Shown here piece after piece: positions 1 through 9,365 of a stretch of 61,659 nucleotides of DNA. The stretch covers positions 1 to 61,659 of the forward strand of contig JAMONP010000104.1 in assembly GCA_027065695.1 (NCBI GenBank), written 5' to 3'. The translations under genes were made by a program, and so were the position numbers. A model generated the notes under the pieces. The model saw only the letters and a program-made list of their open reading frames with translations, was not told the origin of the DNA and did not search any database. Numbering within the stretch: position 1 is the first letter of the stretch; every line of letters starts with the position of its first letter. The DNA comes from Desulfuromonadales bacterium. GTDB lineage: Bacteria > Desulfobacterota > Desulfuromonadia > Desulfuromonadales > BM103.

Positions 1-108
1 ACCGATGATCAGGATGATAATAACGCCCAGAATCTGGAAGCTGTAGTTGATAGTGAACTCTACGACAACATTGTAGATTTGTTGGACCGTTTCCAGTTCG
101 TTCTGCAT
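1..108 (-). CDS. MscS-like mechanosensitive channel, N-terminal fragment
   Basis: The gene runs off the left edge on the minus strand, so only the first 36 codons are visible. They read MQNELETVQQIYN followed by a hydrophobic run rich in Ile, Leu and Val. This pattern is typical of the first membrane segment of small-conductance mechanosensitive channels (MscS family), which release solutes under osmotic downshock. The start is the ATG at 108-106, with a GGAG ribosome site a few bases before it. It follows the OmpA-like lipoprotein gene in the same direction with a short gap, so both may be in one envelope operon. The family call rests on the N-terminus only. Confidence 0.6.
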   Translation of the reverse strand, partial: MQNELETVQQIYNVVVEFTINYSFQILGVIIILIIG

Positions 109-133
109 GGGGGCCTCCAGCTTTTGTGTGTTA

Positions 134-1021
134 TCATTGAGCTTTTGCCGCCGTCAGCACAATCTGGATGCGACGATTCTGAGCGTGTCCTTCTGCGGTC
201 TGGTTGCTGGTAATGGGGTTGTATTCACCATAACCGACAGCCGAAAGTCTTTCGCCAGAGATGCCTACCTTGTCCTGAAGAAAGTGTAGAACTGTGGCAG
301 CCCGTGCAGTTGAAAGTTCCCAGTTAGTCGGGTATTTTTGTGCAAGGGTGCCGCTAATAGGCACATTGTCAGTGTGTCCCTCGACCTGAATATTCTTGTC
401 GGCAGCTGATTTAAGAATCTCGCCAATCTGTTTCAGGACCTTGAACCCGGCTGGTTTGAGAGATGCTTTGCCTGAATCAAAGAGAATCTTATCGATCACA
501 TTTACGGTTAATTTCCCCTTGAGCTCGGAAATCTTTACCTCGCCCCGCTGGATTTCCTCCTCGAGTTTGGCCACCAGTGCATCGTAAGTCCCCTGAACTT
601 CTGCGAGGCGAGCCTCGCGAGCCTGACGCTCGGTTTCGAGTTGTTGTTGAAAGGCATGGTTTTCCTCTGTTAGCCGATCAATCTCATGACGCATTTCAGC
701 CAAGGCAGCGCCAGCCTCAGCGCTGCGATCAGTGAGGACCTTCTCCACCCGAGTAATGTCAACCCTGGCACGCATGAGGTCTTCCTGTAGAAGTTTGTTT
801 TGTTCAATCGCTTCGAGTAGTCTTTGGCTGAGACTGTCGTTGCGTTCTGTTATCTGGGCTTTGTCTGCTTTCAGCCTTTCGTAATCAGCCTCAAGGCCTT
901 TGATAACAGCCTGGAGATGTTGGTTTTCATTAAGCTTCTGCTGGTGGACTGCATTACTGACACATGCGGACAGAACCACAGCAAGGATTAGGATCAGGCA
1001 GAATCTGAAATAAGATTTCAC
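134..1021 (-). CDS. OmpA/Pal-like peptidoglycan-binding lipoprotein with coiled coil
   Basis: A 295-residue envelope lipoprotein. It has a lipoprotein signal (hydrophobic run ending LSAC, so Cys20 is the likely lipidated residue). A long charged coiled coil covers about residues 28-165. The C-terminal OmpA domain (about 175-292) has the motifs ILFDSG and VEGHTDNVPI and ends NRRIQIVL, which in this family binds peptidoglycan. The start is GTG at 1021, preceded by TAAGGAG. The likely role is tethering the outer membrane to the wall or bridging the periplasm. It resembles the MotB-type or YiaD-type OmpA proteins, but it has a lipobox rather than a membrane helix, so a motor stator is unlikely. 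Confidence 0.85.
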   Translation of the reverse strand: MKSYFRFCLILILAVVLSACVSNAVHQQKLNENQHLQAVIKGLEADYERLKADKAQITERNDSLSQRLLEAIEQNKLLQEDLMRARVDITRVEKVLTDRSAEAGAALAEMRHEIDRLTEENHAFQQQLETERQAREARLAEVQGTYDALVAKLEEEIQRGEVKISELKGKLTVNVIDKILFDSGKASLKPAGFKVLKQIGEILKSAADKNIQVEGHTDNVPISGTLAQKYPTNWELSTARAATVLHFLQDKVGISGERLSAVGYGEYNPITSNQTAEGHAQNRRIQIVLTAAKAQ

Positions 1022-1176
1022 GGATGGCTCCTTAACGGTGTTGAAAGTCGAGGCTATTTGGCTTGAAAGTTGGGACCATGCGACCTGAACATTGAGATCA
1101 AGCGAATGGGTCTATTGTCAGCGATTTTAGCGTAAAAGTAAAGGCTCTGAAATGGGCATGGTTACAGGGTTTTCAG

Positions 1177-1206
1177 TTGCTTGTCTAAGTTTCGCTATGT
1201 TATAAA
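1177..1206 (+). promoter_or_regulatory. Putative sigma-70 promoter of nadC-birA-coaX
   Basis: TTGCTT at 1177-1182 and TATAAA at 1201-1206 are separated by 18 bases, 36 bases before the nadC start. This is the only good -35/-10 pair seen in the 220-bp divergent gap. It was found by eye. Confidence 0.45.
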
Positions 1207-1241
1207 ATAACGTCTTAAACTTAGTATGGAAGCTATTTCTT

Positions 1242-2072
1242 ATGGACTCATTTATTCTTGATCCCATTCTGCGTCGTGCTCTGGAAGAGGATATCGGTAC
1301 CGGCGATGTGACCACTCTGGCAACTATCGAGCCTGGTACCCGGGCAAGTGCCGAACTGGTCGCCAAGGAAGATTTTGTTCTCTCCGGTATTTATGTTGCC
1401 CAGCGTGTCTTTCAATTACTCTCTGCAGAAACCGCTTTTGAAAAACTTATCACTGATGGTCAAACCGTCAAGAGAGGTGATGTGTTGGCCTGGATCAAGG
1501 GGGATGCTGCTGTTTTGCTGCAGGGTGAGCGGGTGGCTTTGAATCTCCTGCAGCGTATGTGCGGTGTGGCTACCTTGACAGCGGCTTTTGTACACGAAGT
1601 CGAAGGCACTCAGGCCATTGTTGTTGATACTCGTAAAACAACACCGGGGTTGCGGGTCCTGGAAAAGTATTCTGTGCGTATGGGTGGCGGTGGGAATCAC
1701 CGTATGGCTCTTTACGATGCTGTCCTGATCAAGGAGAATCATGTTGCTGCTGCCGGCGGGATTACGGCTGCTGTCAGTCGTGCTCAGCAGCGTGTACCCC
1801 ACACTCAGAAAATAGAAGTCGAGGTTCGCAACCAGGAGGAGGTGGCTGAAGCCCTCGCTGCCAATGCTGATATACTGCTCCTCGATAACATGTCTCTTGA
1901 TGAATTGACAGCAGCGGTTGCGCAGGTCGGCGCCCGGGCAATAACGGAAGCTTCCGGCGGTGTTAATTTGGAAACTGTTCGCGAAGTTGCCGAGACCGGT
2001 GTCCGTCTGATATCTGTCGGCGCACTGACGCATTCTTATCGCGCTGTTGACATCTCCATGCTGTTTACCTAA
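1242..2072 (+). CDS. nadC: Nicotinate-nucleotide pyrophosphorylase (carboxylating)
   Basis: Quinolinate phosphoribosyltransferase: quinolinate + PRPP gives nicotinate mononucleotide, CO2 and PPi, the step that feeds de novo NAD synthesis. The 276-residue length is normal. Family motifs are visible: EDIGTGDVTT near the N-terminus, RMCGVATLTAAF, DTRKTTPGLR and GGGGNHRMALYDAVLIKENH, which carry the phosphate- and quinolinate-binding Arg, His and Lys residues, and the late EASGGV and SVGALTHS loops. It starts at ATG 1242, and birA follows after about 20 bases, so nadC-birA-coaX form a cofactor operon. Confidence 0.96.
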   Translation: MDSFILDPILRRALEEDIGTGDVTTLATIEPGTRASAELVAKEDFVLSGIYVAQRVFQLLSAETAFEKLITDGQTVKRGDVLAWIKGDAAVLLQGERVALNLLQRMCGVATLTAAFVHEVEGTQAIVVDTRKTTPGLRVLEKYSVRMGGGGNHRMALYDAVLIKENHVAAAGGITAAVSRAQQRVPHTQKIEVEVRNQEEVAEALAANADILLLDNMSLDELTAAVAQVGARAITEASGGVNLETVREVAETGVRLISVGALTHSYRAVDISMLFT

Positions 2073-2093
2073 AGGAGCTGCAATCTCACGCTT

Positions 2094-3104
2094 ATGATGA
2101 AGCCTGCGCCACGCGAAACCATCCTGTCCCTTTTTAGTCAGACTCCCGGCGGTTTTGTCTCTGGTGAACGGATCAGTGCTGAATTGGGGGTTTCGCGAAC
2201 TGCGGTGTGGAAGCATATCCGCAGTCTACGCCAGGCGGGCTACCAGATCGAAGCGATACCGTCACGAGGTTATAAATTGGCAAAGGCTCCCGACGTTCTG
2301 ATGCCGGAATCGATCCAGGCCGGGCTCGGGTGTCGTTTGGTTGGATCCCGGGTGCGCTGTTTCGATGAGACTGATTCCACCAACCTGCAGGCCTGTCGTC
2401 TGGGAGACGAAGGTGAAGTTGATGGCTTGGTGGTGATTGCAGACCGCCAGAGTTCCGGTAAAGGTCGGATGGGTCGCCAATGGGAATCTCCTGCTGGTGT
2501 TAACCTCTATGCTTCGATTCTTTTGCGTCCGTCAATTCTTCCTTTTGAAGCACCTAAATTGACCTTCCTTTCGGCGGTGGCGGTTTGTCGCGCCATTAAT
2601 AACTGCACCGGTCTGCAACCGACAGTCAAGTGGCCTAATGACATCCTTTTAGATGGTGCGAAAGTTGCGGGTCTCCTCAATGAGATGAGCTCTGAGACTG
2701 ATCAAGTTCATTATGTTGTGCTGGGGATTGGCGTTAATTTGAACATGCATGTCGACCAGTTCCCGGCTGATCTTCGCTATCCTGCAACATCACTTGCAAT
2801 CATGACCAGACAACCTGTTTCACGCCTTGATTTTACACGGACACTGCTGCAGGAAATCGACGTCCTGTATCAAATTTTCCTGGAGCAGGGCAGTGTGCCG
2901 ATCATGTCTGCCTGGACAGATCTCTGCGATATGACCGGTAAGCCGGTAATGGTCGATTGCAATGAAGTGCAGATTGAAGGAACAATGACTGGCCTTGCCG
3001 AAGATGGGGCGTTGCTGGTTCGTACTAAGACTGGTAAGATAGAGACCGTTTATGCAGGGGACGTACGTCCCGCATCCCGGGGTTCACAATGCTTCTCGTC
3101 ATAG
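2094..3104 (+). CDS. birA: Biotin--[acetyl-CoA-carboxylase] ligase with N-terminal repressor domain
   Basis: Attaches biotin to carboxylase carrier proteins through biotinyl-AMP. The 336 residues divide into an N-terminal winged helix (about 1-65, with [19 protein letters not shown]), a central catalytic domain (about 80-270, with the GKGRMGRQW adenylate loop and [17 protein letters not shown]), and a small C-terminal SH3-like domain. The HTH makes it the bifunctional BirA class that can also repress biotin genes, although no biotin genes are in this window. AAAGGAG lies ahead of the start; ATG at 2097 is an alternative. The 3' end overlaps coaX by 16 bases. Confidence 0.95.
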   Translation: MMKPAPRETILSLFSQTPGGFVSGERISAELGVSRTAVWKHIRSLRQAGYQIEAIPSRGYKLAKAPDVLMPESIQAGLGCRLVGSRVRCFDETDSTNLQACRLGDEGEVDGLVVIADRQSSGKGRMGRQWESPAGVNLYASILLRPSILPFEAPKLTFLSAVAVCRAINNCTGLQPTVKWPNDILLDGAKVAGLLNEMSSETDQVHYVVLGIGVNLNMHVDQFPADLRYPATSLAIMTRQPVSRLDFTRTLLQEIDVLYQIFLEQGSVPIMSAWTDLCDMTGKPVMVDCNEVQIEGTMTGLAEDGALLVRTKTGKIETVYAGDVRPASRGSQCFSS

Positions 3105-3868
3105 ATGTAGGCAATACCAATACGGTTCTGGGCTTATATCAGGGCAAGAAGCTTGTGCACAGCTGGCGCTTGACGACTGACAAGGCGCGAACCTCGGATG
3201 AGTGGGCCATGGTGATCCATGAGCTCTTCAGCCTTAGCGGATTACATTTCCTTGATATCGGCAACGTGATCATTTCCTGTGTCGTGCCGCCACTGCTGAA
3301 CACTCTGGAGACCCTCTGCAATACGTATTTTAAATTGCAACCACTGGTGGTCGGGCCGGGGACCAAAACTGGTATGCCGATTCAGTATGACAACCCTCAC
3401 GAGGTGGGAGCAGACCGCATCGTCAATGCTGTGGCTGCTTACGCCAAAAAGCAGACCAGCTTGATCGTGGTGGATTTCGGTACGGCGACGACCTTTGATT
3501 ACCTCTCTAAGAAGGGGGAATATCAGGGTGGTGCAATTGCTCCTGGTTTGAGTATTTCTGCCGAAGCTCTTTATGAACGGGCCAGCAAATTGCCAAGAGT
3601 TGAGATCTGTTGCCCGCCACAGGTTATTGCCAAGAATACGGTTAACAGTATGCAGGCCGGGTTGTTTTATGGTTACGTCGGGCTGGTTGACGGGATTGTC
3701 GGTCGGATGAAGCAGGAGTCGCGAGATAATCCCAGTATCATCGCTACCGGTGGGCTGGCTACCCTGATCGCACCATACAGCCAAACCATTGATGAGGTTG
3801 ACAACAGCCTCACCCTGGAAGGTTTGCGGATTATCTTTGAACGCAACCACGTTGCGGAGCAGTCATAA
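3089..3868 (+). CDS. coaX: Type III pantothenate kinase
   Basis: Phosphorylates pantothenate, the first step of coenzyme A synthesis. It belongs to the ASKHA fold group rather than the CoaA P-loop type. The 259 residues carry the family motifs: [12 protein letters not shown] at residues 6-17 (phosphate loop), a [12 protein letters not shown] helix, [10 protein letters not shown] (catalytic Asp and phosphate 2 loop) and GGLATLI near the C-terminus. It overlaps the birA end, which implies translational coupling. CoaX next to BirA is a common arrangement in delta-proteobacteria and many other bacteria. Confidence 0.95.
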   Translation: MLLVIDVGNTNTVLGLYQGKKLVHSWRLTTDKARTSDEWAMVIHELFSLSGLHFLDIGNVIISCVVPPLLNTLETLCNTYFKLQPLVVGPGTKTGMPIQYDNPHEVGADRIVNAVAAYAKKQTSLIVVDFGTATTFDYLSKKGEYQGGAIAPGLSISAEALYERASKLPRVEICCPPQVIAKNTVNSMQAGLFYGYVGLVDGIVGRMKQESRDNPSIIATGGLATLIAPYSQTIDEVDNSLTLEGLRIIFERNHVAEQS

Positions 3869-3932
3869 TAAAAGCAATCATTTGTACTAATCCGGCTATT
3901 GGAAACCTTGAGGAACATTAAAAGGAGAGATC

Positions 3933-6014
3933 ATGGCAAAGTTCGAGACTAAAAAGTTGCGGAATCTGGGCATCATCGGACAAGGGGATGCAGGGAAAAC
4001 CTCCCTGATCGAAGCTATACTGTTTAATACCGGAATGACTGATCGTCTCGGCAAGGTCGATGATGGCTCGTCCAATATGGATTTTGAGCCTGAGGAGACC
4101 AAGCGCAGAATCACGATCACCTCTAAATTGCATCACTGTGAATGGAATGATCATGAACTTCATATTGTTGACACTCCCGGTTACACTAACTTCCTGCACG
4201 ATACCCGAGGTTGTATGCGTATCATCGGTGGCGCTGTCATGGTAGTCTCGGCTGTTGATGGTGTCAAAGCCCAGAGCCAGACCCTGTGGAGTTGGGCTGA
4301 AGAATTTGAGATCCCATTGATTGCTTTTGTCAATAAGCTCGACCGCGAACGCTCTGATTACCTCAAAGCTCTTGATGACATGGAAAAAAAACTCGGTTGC
4401 AGACCGGTTGCGGTAAATATGCCGATCGGTGAAGCCGAAGAATTCAAGGGTGTTATCGACCTGATTACGATGAAAGCCCGCACTTTTAAGTTTGATGATA
4501 AGGGCACCTACGATGAGAGCGACATCCCTGCTGAATATCAGGATGAAGCTGATCGTCTGCATCTTATGCTTGTAGAAGCATGTGCTGAAGCTGATGACGA
4601 GCTCATGGAAAAGTATTTGGAGACCGATTCGCTGAGTGATGAAGAAATCCTGCGTGGGCTCCGTGAAGGGGTCTTGACCGGAGTCTTTATTCCTGTTCTT
4701 TGTGGTAGTGCTACAGCAAATATTGGTATCCGTCAGTTGCTCGACTATATCGTTGTCAGTACCCCCTCGCCAATTGATAAGGGGATTCAGTACGGTACAA
4801 ATCCAAAGAATGGTGAAGAAGAAACCCGTGATCCTGATCCTTCAGCACCTTTTTCAGCTATGGTTTTCAAGACTATCAGCGACCCATTTACCGGCAGATT
4901 GAACCTGTTCCGGGTTTACTCAGGTACAGTTAAATCTGATAGCACAGTTTATAATTCAACTAAGGAAACCAACGAGCGTCTGGGCCAGATCCTGTTGCCG
5001 GAGGGCAAGAAGCAGAAACCGGTCGCAGAAGCTGTCGCCGGTGATATCGTTGCAATCGCCAAGCTCAAAGAAACTGAAACCGGTGATACGCTTTGCGATG
5101 CAGCCAAGCCGATTGTTTATGAAAGCCCGGTGAGCATGAAACCGGTTATTTCCTTTGCTCTCGAACCGAAGAGCAAGGGAGACGAAGAAAAGATCTTCAG
5201 TGGTTTGTCAAAGTTAACTGAAGAGGACCCGGCTCTGCAGCTCCTGCGTGATACGGAGACCAAAGAGATGATCATCTCCGGTATGGGCCAGGTGCATGTT
5301 GAGGTTGCGGTTGAGAAACTCAAACGCAAATATGGCGCAGAGGTTCTCCTCAAAGAGCCGAAAGTTCCCTACCGTGAAGCAATCAAAAAGTCGGTTGAAC
5401 AGTCCTATCGTCACAAGAAACAGTCGGGGGGCAAGGGGCAGTTCGCTGACGTGTCAATTAAAATCAAGCCGTTGGAGCGGGGCGCTGGGTACGAGTTCGT
5501 TGACAAAATTGTTGGTGGGGTGATCCCGCGGCAGTTTATCCCGGCGGTTGACAAAGGCATCCGGGAAACAATGAACAAGGGAATCCTGGCTGGTTACCCG
5601 GTTCAGGACTTCCAGATCACCCTGTACGATGGTTCCCACCATTCGGTTGATTCTTCTGAGATGGCTTTCAAAATTGCCGGTTCAATGGCATTCAGGAAAG
5701 CTTTGGAAGCCGCCAGCCCAATACTTCTTGAACCGGTAATGGCGATGGAGATCACAATACCGGACGAATGCGTTGGTGACGTGATCGGCGACATGAACTC
5801 TCGCCGTGGCAAGGTTCTCGGTATGGATCCACAGGCGGGCAGCCAGGTAATCAAGGCTCAGGTAGCGATGTCTGAAGTCCTGAAATATGCTCCTGAGCTA
5901 CGCTCAATGACATCTGACCGCGGGCTCTTTACCATGGAGTTTTCGCATTATGAGGAAGTCCCTTCTCATCTCCTGGCTAAACTTCTGGAAGCGCTCAATC
6001 AGAGGGACGAATAA
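3933..6014 (+). CDS. Elongation factor G paralogue (FusA2-like)
   Basis: A 693-residue translational GTPase. The G domain has GQGDAGKTS at residues 16-24, DTPGYTN and NKLDRE. EF-G domains II to V follow, including the QSGGKGQFADV region of domain IV. It starts at ATG 3933 after AAAAGGAGAG. The sequence differs from the main EF-G pattern (the P-loop is GQGDAGKT rather than GHIDAGKT), and it is not in a str operon with rpsL/rpsG. It is therefore more likely the second EF-G class found in many bacteria, whose role (recycling, ribosome rescue or no ribosomal role) is not fixed. The fold is certain; the exact function is not. Confidence 0.85.
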   Translation: MAKFETKKLRNLGIIGQGDAGKTSLIEAILFNTGMTDRLGKVDDGSSNMDFEPEETKRRITITSKLHHCEWNDHELHIVDTPGYTNFLHDTRGCMRIIGGAVMVVSAVDGVKAQSQTLWSWAEEFEIPLIAFVNKLDRERSDYLKALDDMEKKLGCRPVAVNMPIGEAEEFKGVIDLITMKARTFKFDDKGTYDESDIPAEYQDEADRLHLMLVEACAEADDELMEKYLETDSLSDEEILRGLREGVLTGVFIPVLCGSATANIGIRQLLDYIVVSTPSPIDKGIQYGTNPKNGEEETRDPDPSAPFSAMVFKTISDPFTGRLNLFRVYSGTVKSDSTVYNSTKETNERLGQILLPEGKKQKPVAEAVAGDIVAIAKLKETETGDTLCDAAKPIVYESPVSMKPVISFALEPKSKGDEEKIFSGLSKLTEEDPALQLLRDTETKEMIISGMGQVHVEVAVEKLKRKYGAEVLLKEPKVPYREAIKKSVEQSYRHKKQSGGKGQFADVSIKIKPLERGAGYEFVDKIVGGVIPRQFIPAVDKGIRETMNKGILAGYPVQDFQITLYDGSHHSVDSSEMAFKIAGSMAFRKALEAASPILLEPVMAMEITIPDECVGDVIGDMNSRRGKVLGMDPQAGSQVIKAQVAMSEVLKYAPELRSMTSDRGLFTMEFSHYEEVPSHLLAKLLEALNQRDE

Positions 6015-6076
6015 TCTGGATGGTCATGATAAGGTTCCTTAATGGGAAGCTAGTATTGTAGAACAGGAGGATACAT

Positions 6077-7219
6077 ATGCCTGACAAAGACCAGTTCACT
6101 TTTGAGGACGACGATGGCTTTCCGGAAACCGACCTGGGTGGTCAGAAAGACTTACCACTGCCAGATCTGCCTGCCGATGAGGATTCGGCGGAAACTGACT
6201 TGACTGCTACTGCTTTTGACGGTGAGTACGAGGCCGAGACTCAGATACCTGAAGAGCCAACGATAAAGGTCAAGGAGGGCGGTTCCATGATGAGAATTGC
6301 CCTGCTGGTTGTGTTGTTGGTTGTTATCTGTGGTGCTGGTGTTTATTATTTTATGGGTTTGGGTGGTACAACGCCTCCTACTCCTACTCCAACTCTGCAG
6401 GTCCCTGCCCAGAAAGCCAAAAAGTCTGTGGCTTTGCCACCAAAGCCATCCATGGTTCCAGCCCAAACTCCTGTGGCCCCAGCCAAAACCCCGGTTGACT
6501 CAGCCAAAACCAGGGAAGAAGCAAAGCCTGTCACTGTGGCTGTGCCACCACCACCTGCTGAGCCAGTGGCCAAGGTTGCTGCAGAAAAGACGACAGATAA
6601 AGGGACCCCAGATAAACAGTCAGAAGTTGTGGAAAAACCGAAGGCTGTTAAACATCCAAAGACTCAAATTGTTTCGCCGGCACCTAAACCACAACCAGCT
6701 GTGGAAAAAATGGTTGTTGTAACTCCTCTGGTGCCCAAACCCGTCAATTTATCTAAACAGGTGGTTGGCGGCGCTTATGCGCTGGACGCTGGCTCTTATC
6801 TTCTGGAGTCAAATCGGAAGGCATTGGTCACAAAGATCAAGAAACTCGGCTATGAACCGCTCATCACATCGGTTGATGCAACTCTGGATATGACGCGCTT
6901 ACGTCTTGGAACGTTCAGCAAGGATGAGGTTAAGGAAGCCCTTGCCTTTGCCAGAACCATAGAACCGGGATCCTATAGTGCTCCTGCCGGCGAGCAATAC
7001 GTCATCTATGCAGGCACTTTCCTGAATTCTAACGTCGCCGATAAATTGACCCAGCGTTTACTCTCTGAGGGAATCAAGGTTTACCCTGAACCGGTTCAGG
7101 TCGTGAGAACTCTGAGTCGAATCCGTTTTGGCAGTTTTGCAACCAAAGAAGATGCCACTGCCGCTGCCCGTGAAGTTGGTGAGGTTGGGTTGAAAGCTGT
7201 CGTGGTTAAGTCTAAATAA
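6077..7219 (+). CDS. Membrane-anchored SPOR-domain protein
   Basis: A 380-residue bitopic protein with an acidic cytoplasmic N-terminus (about 1-70), one membrane helix (about 72-92) and a long Pro/Ala/Lys-rich periplasmic linker (about 95-225). Two SPOR-like repeats follow (about 232-300 and 305-378, each with an LRLGTFS or IRFGSFA type strand). SPOR domains bind denuded septal glycan, so a role in cell division or wall remodelling is expected. It has a strong AGGAGG site before ATG 6077. The linker is rich in PAQTPVAPAKTPV-type near-repeats. It is not FtsN by sequence that I can verify. Confidence 0.8.
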   Translation: MPDKDQFTFEDDDGFPETDLGGQKDLPLPDLPADEDSAETDLTATAFDGEYEAETQIPEEPTIKVKEGGSMMRIALLVVLLVVICGAGVYYFMGLGGTTPPTPTPTLQVPAQKAKKSVALPPKPSMVPAQTPVAPAKTPVDSAKTREEAKPVTVAVPPPPAEPVAKVAAEKTTDKGTPDKQSEVVEKPKAVKHPKTQIVSPAPKPQPAVEKMVVVTPLVPKPVNLSKQVVGGAYALDAGSYLLESNRKALVTKIKKLGYEPLITSVDATLDMTRLRLGTFSKDEVKEALAFARTIEPGSYSAPAGEQYVIYAGTFLNSNVADKLTQRLLSEGIKVYPEPVQVVRTLSRIRFGSFATKEDATAAAREVGEVGLKAVVVKSK

Positions 7220-7248
7220 TTATAATAATTCCGGAATTGTATAGTTCC

Positions 7249-8304
7249 ATGGCACAATTTGAATCAACCACCGTGCGTTTGAAGGTTTCACCTGAAATTG
7301 CATGTATATTAAAATCTGGGACCCCCCGTGACGTCCAATTGGCGGCAGCGCGGGGGGCTCTTCCGCTTGCGGGCAAAGATCTCTTGACAGTTCTCTTTTT
7401 CCTTTGCAGCAGCCATGATGTCGAGATCAAAAAGGCTGCTGTAAAAACTCTGCGGCAATTGCCGGAAAATATTATTGTCACGGTTATCAGAGATGATTCC
7501 CTACACCCTCAACTGCTTAACCTGCTGACCAGAGCCAGGATGTATGATGTCGAATTGATGGCAGCAGTTATCATGCACCCGACAACCGATCTGAAAACAC
7601 TCCTCAACTTGGCTCAGAAAGCGTCTCATGGTGTTCTAGAGCGTCTGGCCAGGCATCAGGATCTCATGCGTCAGAATCCACCGTTGGTTGAGGCTATTAT
7701 TGCTAACCCTGCAGCAGAGAAGGCGTTGAAGTTAAAGCTGGGCTGGCAAGGTCCTGATGCGGGGGTGCAGAAGAAAGACACGGCCGCTGATGAAGGGAAT
7801 GCTGCCAATGATGAAAATGAAAAGGGCGATGAAGGTCGCAGCCAGGTAGAGATAGAGTCCCTGATGGAAGAGGCCGACCAGGAAGGGCTGTCAAAATATC
7901 AGATTGCTCTCGAACTCAAGGTGGCTGAAAAGATTAAAATGGGCATGACCGGTGATAAGGAATGGCGTAATATCCTGATGAAGGAGGCGAATAAACTGAT
8001 ACAGGGTGCTGTTATGAAGAATCCCAAGATCAGCGACGGTGAGGTTTTGATGGTAGCCAAGAATAAGACCTCCAGTGACGAATTGATCCGTATAATTCTG
8101 CTCAACAAGGAGTGGATGAAGAATTATGAGATTAAAAAAGCATTGGTGGTTCATCCAAAAACACCCATACCGAAGGCTTTACGTTTTGTTAGTTCTTTGA
8201 CACTGAAGGATCTCAAGAGTTTAGCTAAAAGTCGTCAAGTCTCAAATATTGTTATGTCTGCAGGGCGTAAGGAGTTGGAAAAAAGACTCAAGAAGCAAGG
8301 GTGA
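7249..8304 (+). CDS. Unknown protein with HEAT-like helical repeats
   Basis: About 351 residues, with no name recognised. The N-terminal half (to about residue 160) reads as paired amphipathic helices with HEAT-like spacing (for example SSHDVEIKKAAVKTLRQLPE, then further helices with the pattern NPxxxxxIIxNP). A charged acidic linker covers about 165-205. The C-terminal half repeats short helical units such as KNPKISDGEVLMVAKNKT and VVHPKTPIPKALRF. No signal or membrane segment is seen, so it is probably a cytoplasmic scaffold. A TTG at 7237 would extend the N-terminus by four codons. ATG 7249 was preferred, but neither start has a clear ribosome site. Confidence 0.6.
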   Translation: MAQFESTTVRLKVSPEIACILKSGTPRDVQLAAARGALPLAGKDLLTVLFFLCSSHDVEIKKAAVKTLRQLPENIIVTVIRDDSLHPQLLNLLTRARMYDVELMAAVIMHPTTDLKTLLNLAQKASHGVLERLARHQDLMRQNPPLVEAIIANPAAEKALKLKLGWQGPDAGVQKKDTAADEGNAANDENEKGDEGRSQVEIESLMEEADQEGLSKYQIALELKVAEKIKMGMTGDKEWRNILMKEANKLIQGAVMKNPKISDGEVLMVAKNKTSSDELIRIILLNKEWMKNYEIKKALVVHPKTPIPKALRFVSSLTLKDLKSLAKSRQVSNIVMSAGRKELEKRLKKQG

Positions 8305-8352
8305 TGAGTTTGGGGGCTGGTTTGTAGGTAATTAAACTTAATAGAAGCTTGA

Positions 8353-8823
8353 ATGAAGGTAGTTATGAAAGAAATTGTTGCTGTTTGTACCAGTAAATCA
8401 AAGGGTGAGCGTAAAACTGATGTCGGTCAAAGTGAACTGCTGAAAGGTTTTGGCCTGGCTGGCGACGCCCACGGCGGCGACTGGCACCGCCAGGTCAGTC
8501 TTCTGGCGATTGAGAGTATCGAAAAAATGCGTGCCGCTGGACTCGATGTCGGCCCAGGTGATTTTGCCGAGAATCTCACGACTCGGGGAATTAATTTGTA
8601 CACTCTACCGATCGGAACAAAGCTGCAGGTGGGGGCTGCCACATTGTTGGAAGTTACCCAGATCGGTAAGGAATGTCATAACCGGTGTGCCATTTATGAG
8701 CAAGCTGGTGACTGTGTCATGCCGCGAGAAGGTATTTTTGCAACTGTTTTAGAAGGCGGGCCGGTGAAGACAGGTGATACGATAGAAATTCTTGAGCCTG
8801 TCATTGCCCAGGATTCCAAATGA
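8353..8823 (+). CDS. MOSC domain protein
   Basis: A 156-residue stand-alone MOSC domain, the fold found at the C-terminus of molybdenum cofactor sulfurase and in YiiM. The visible motifs are the N-terminal GLAGDAHGGDWHRQVSLLA and FAENLTTRG, and a conserved Cys in GKECHNRCAIY that in this family is the likely sulfur- or ligand-carrying residue. Its stop overlaps the start of the next gene (ATGA), a MogA/MoaB protein, so the two probably act together in molybdopterin metabolism. ATG 8365 is an alternative start. Confidence 0.85.
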   Translation: MKVVMKEIVAVCTSKSKGERKTDVGQSELLKGFGLAGDAHGGDWHRQVSLLAIESIEKMRAAGLDVGPGDFAENLTTRGINLYTLPIGTKLQVGAATLLEVTQIGKECHNRCAIYEQAGDCVMPREGIFATVLEGGPVKTGDTIEILEPVIAQDSK

Positions 8824-9317
8824 AAGAGACGATTGCCTTTCGTCTCGGTGTTGTGACGCTATCGGATAAGGGCTCGAAGGGCCAGAGAGTTGATGAAAGT
8901 GGGCCAATTGTTCAGAAGATGCTGGCGGCCATTGGTCACGTGTCTCATATCTTGATCCTCCCGGATGATATCGACACAATTGTCAATGTTTTGACTGATT
9001 GGTCCGATCAGGAGCAGCTTAATCTGATCGTGACCACGGGCGGCACCGGTCTGACTCCGAGGGATGTAACGCCTCAGGCAACTTTGCAGGTGATTGACTA
9101 TGAAGTTCCGGGGATGGCCGAAGTGATGCGCATGGAGAGTTTGAAGAAAACTCCGCATGCGATGATGTCTCGCGCGGTTGTTGGTGTCCGCAAGCAGACG
9201 ATGATTATCAATCTGCCTGGCAGTCCCAAGGCTGCGAGGGAAAATCTTGAAGCGGTATTACCTGCGTTGCCACATGCTCTGGCGAAGCTGGCGGGAGATC
9301 CGAGTGATTGTGCTTGA
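8820..9317 (+). CDS. mog: MogA/MoaB-type molybdopterin adenylyltransferase
   Basis: A 165-residue protein of the MogA/MoaB fold, which activates molybdopterin with ATP before molybdate insertion. Motifs seen are VVTLSDKGSKGQRVDESGP (N-terminal), LIVTTGGTGLTPRDVTPQAT (the pterin/AMP loop) and INLPGSPKAARENLEAVLPALPHAL. It is translationally coupled to the upstream MOSC gene. Its sequence alone does not separate MogA from a MoaB paralogue. The gene converges with the ZIP transporter after about 48 bases. Confidence 0.88.
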   Translation: MKETIAFRLGVVTLSDKGSKGQRVDESGPIVQKMLAAIGHVSHILILPDDIDTIVNVLTDWSDQEQLNLIVTTGGTGLTPRDVTPQATLQVIDYEVPGMAEVMRMESLKKTPHAMMSRAVVGVRKQTMIINLPGSPKAARENLEAVLPALPHALAKLAGDPSDCA

Positions 9318-9365
9318 GGGCTAGAGGCTTAGGACTTGTTTGGTGCAGTTAACAGTCCCACGTCC

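Noticed and set aside
1416-2216. Long minus-strand ORF (266 codons) opposite nadC and birA
   Set aside because: It is the antisense of well-conserved nadC codons, has no family motif, and crosses two real genes.
3918-4562. Minus-strand ORF of 214 codons opposite the EF-G-like gene
   Set aside because: The plus strand encodes an unmistakable translational GTPase across the same bases; the antisense frame shows no domain.
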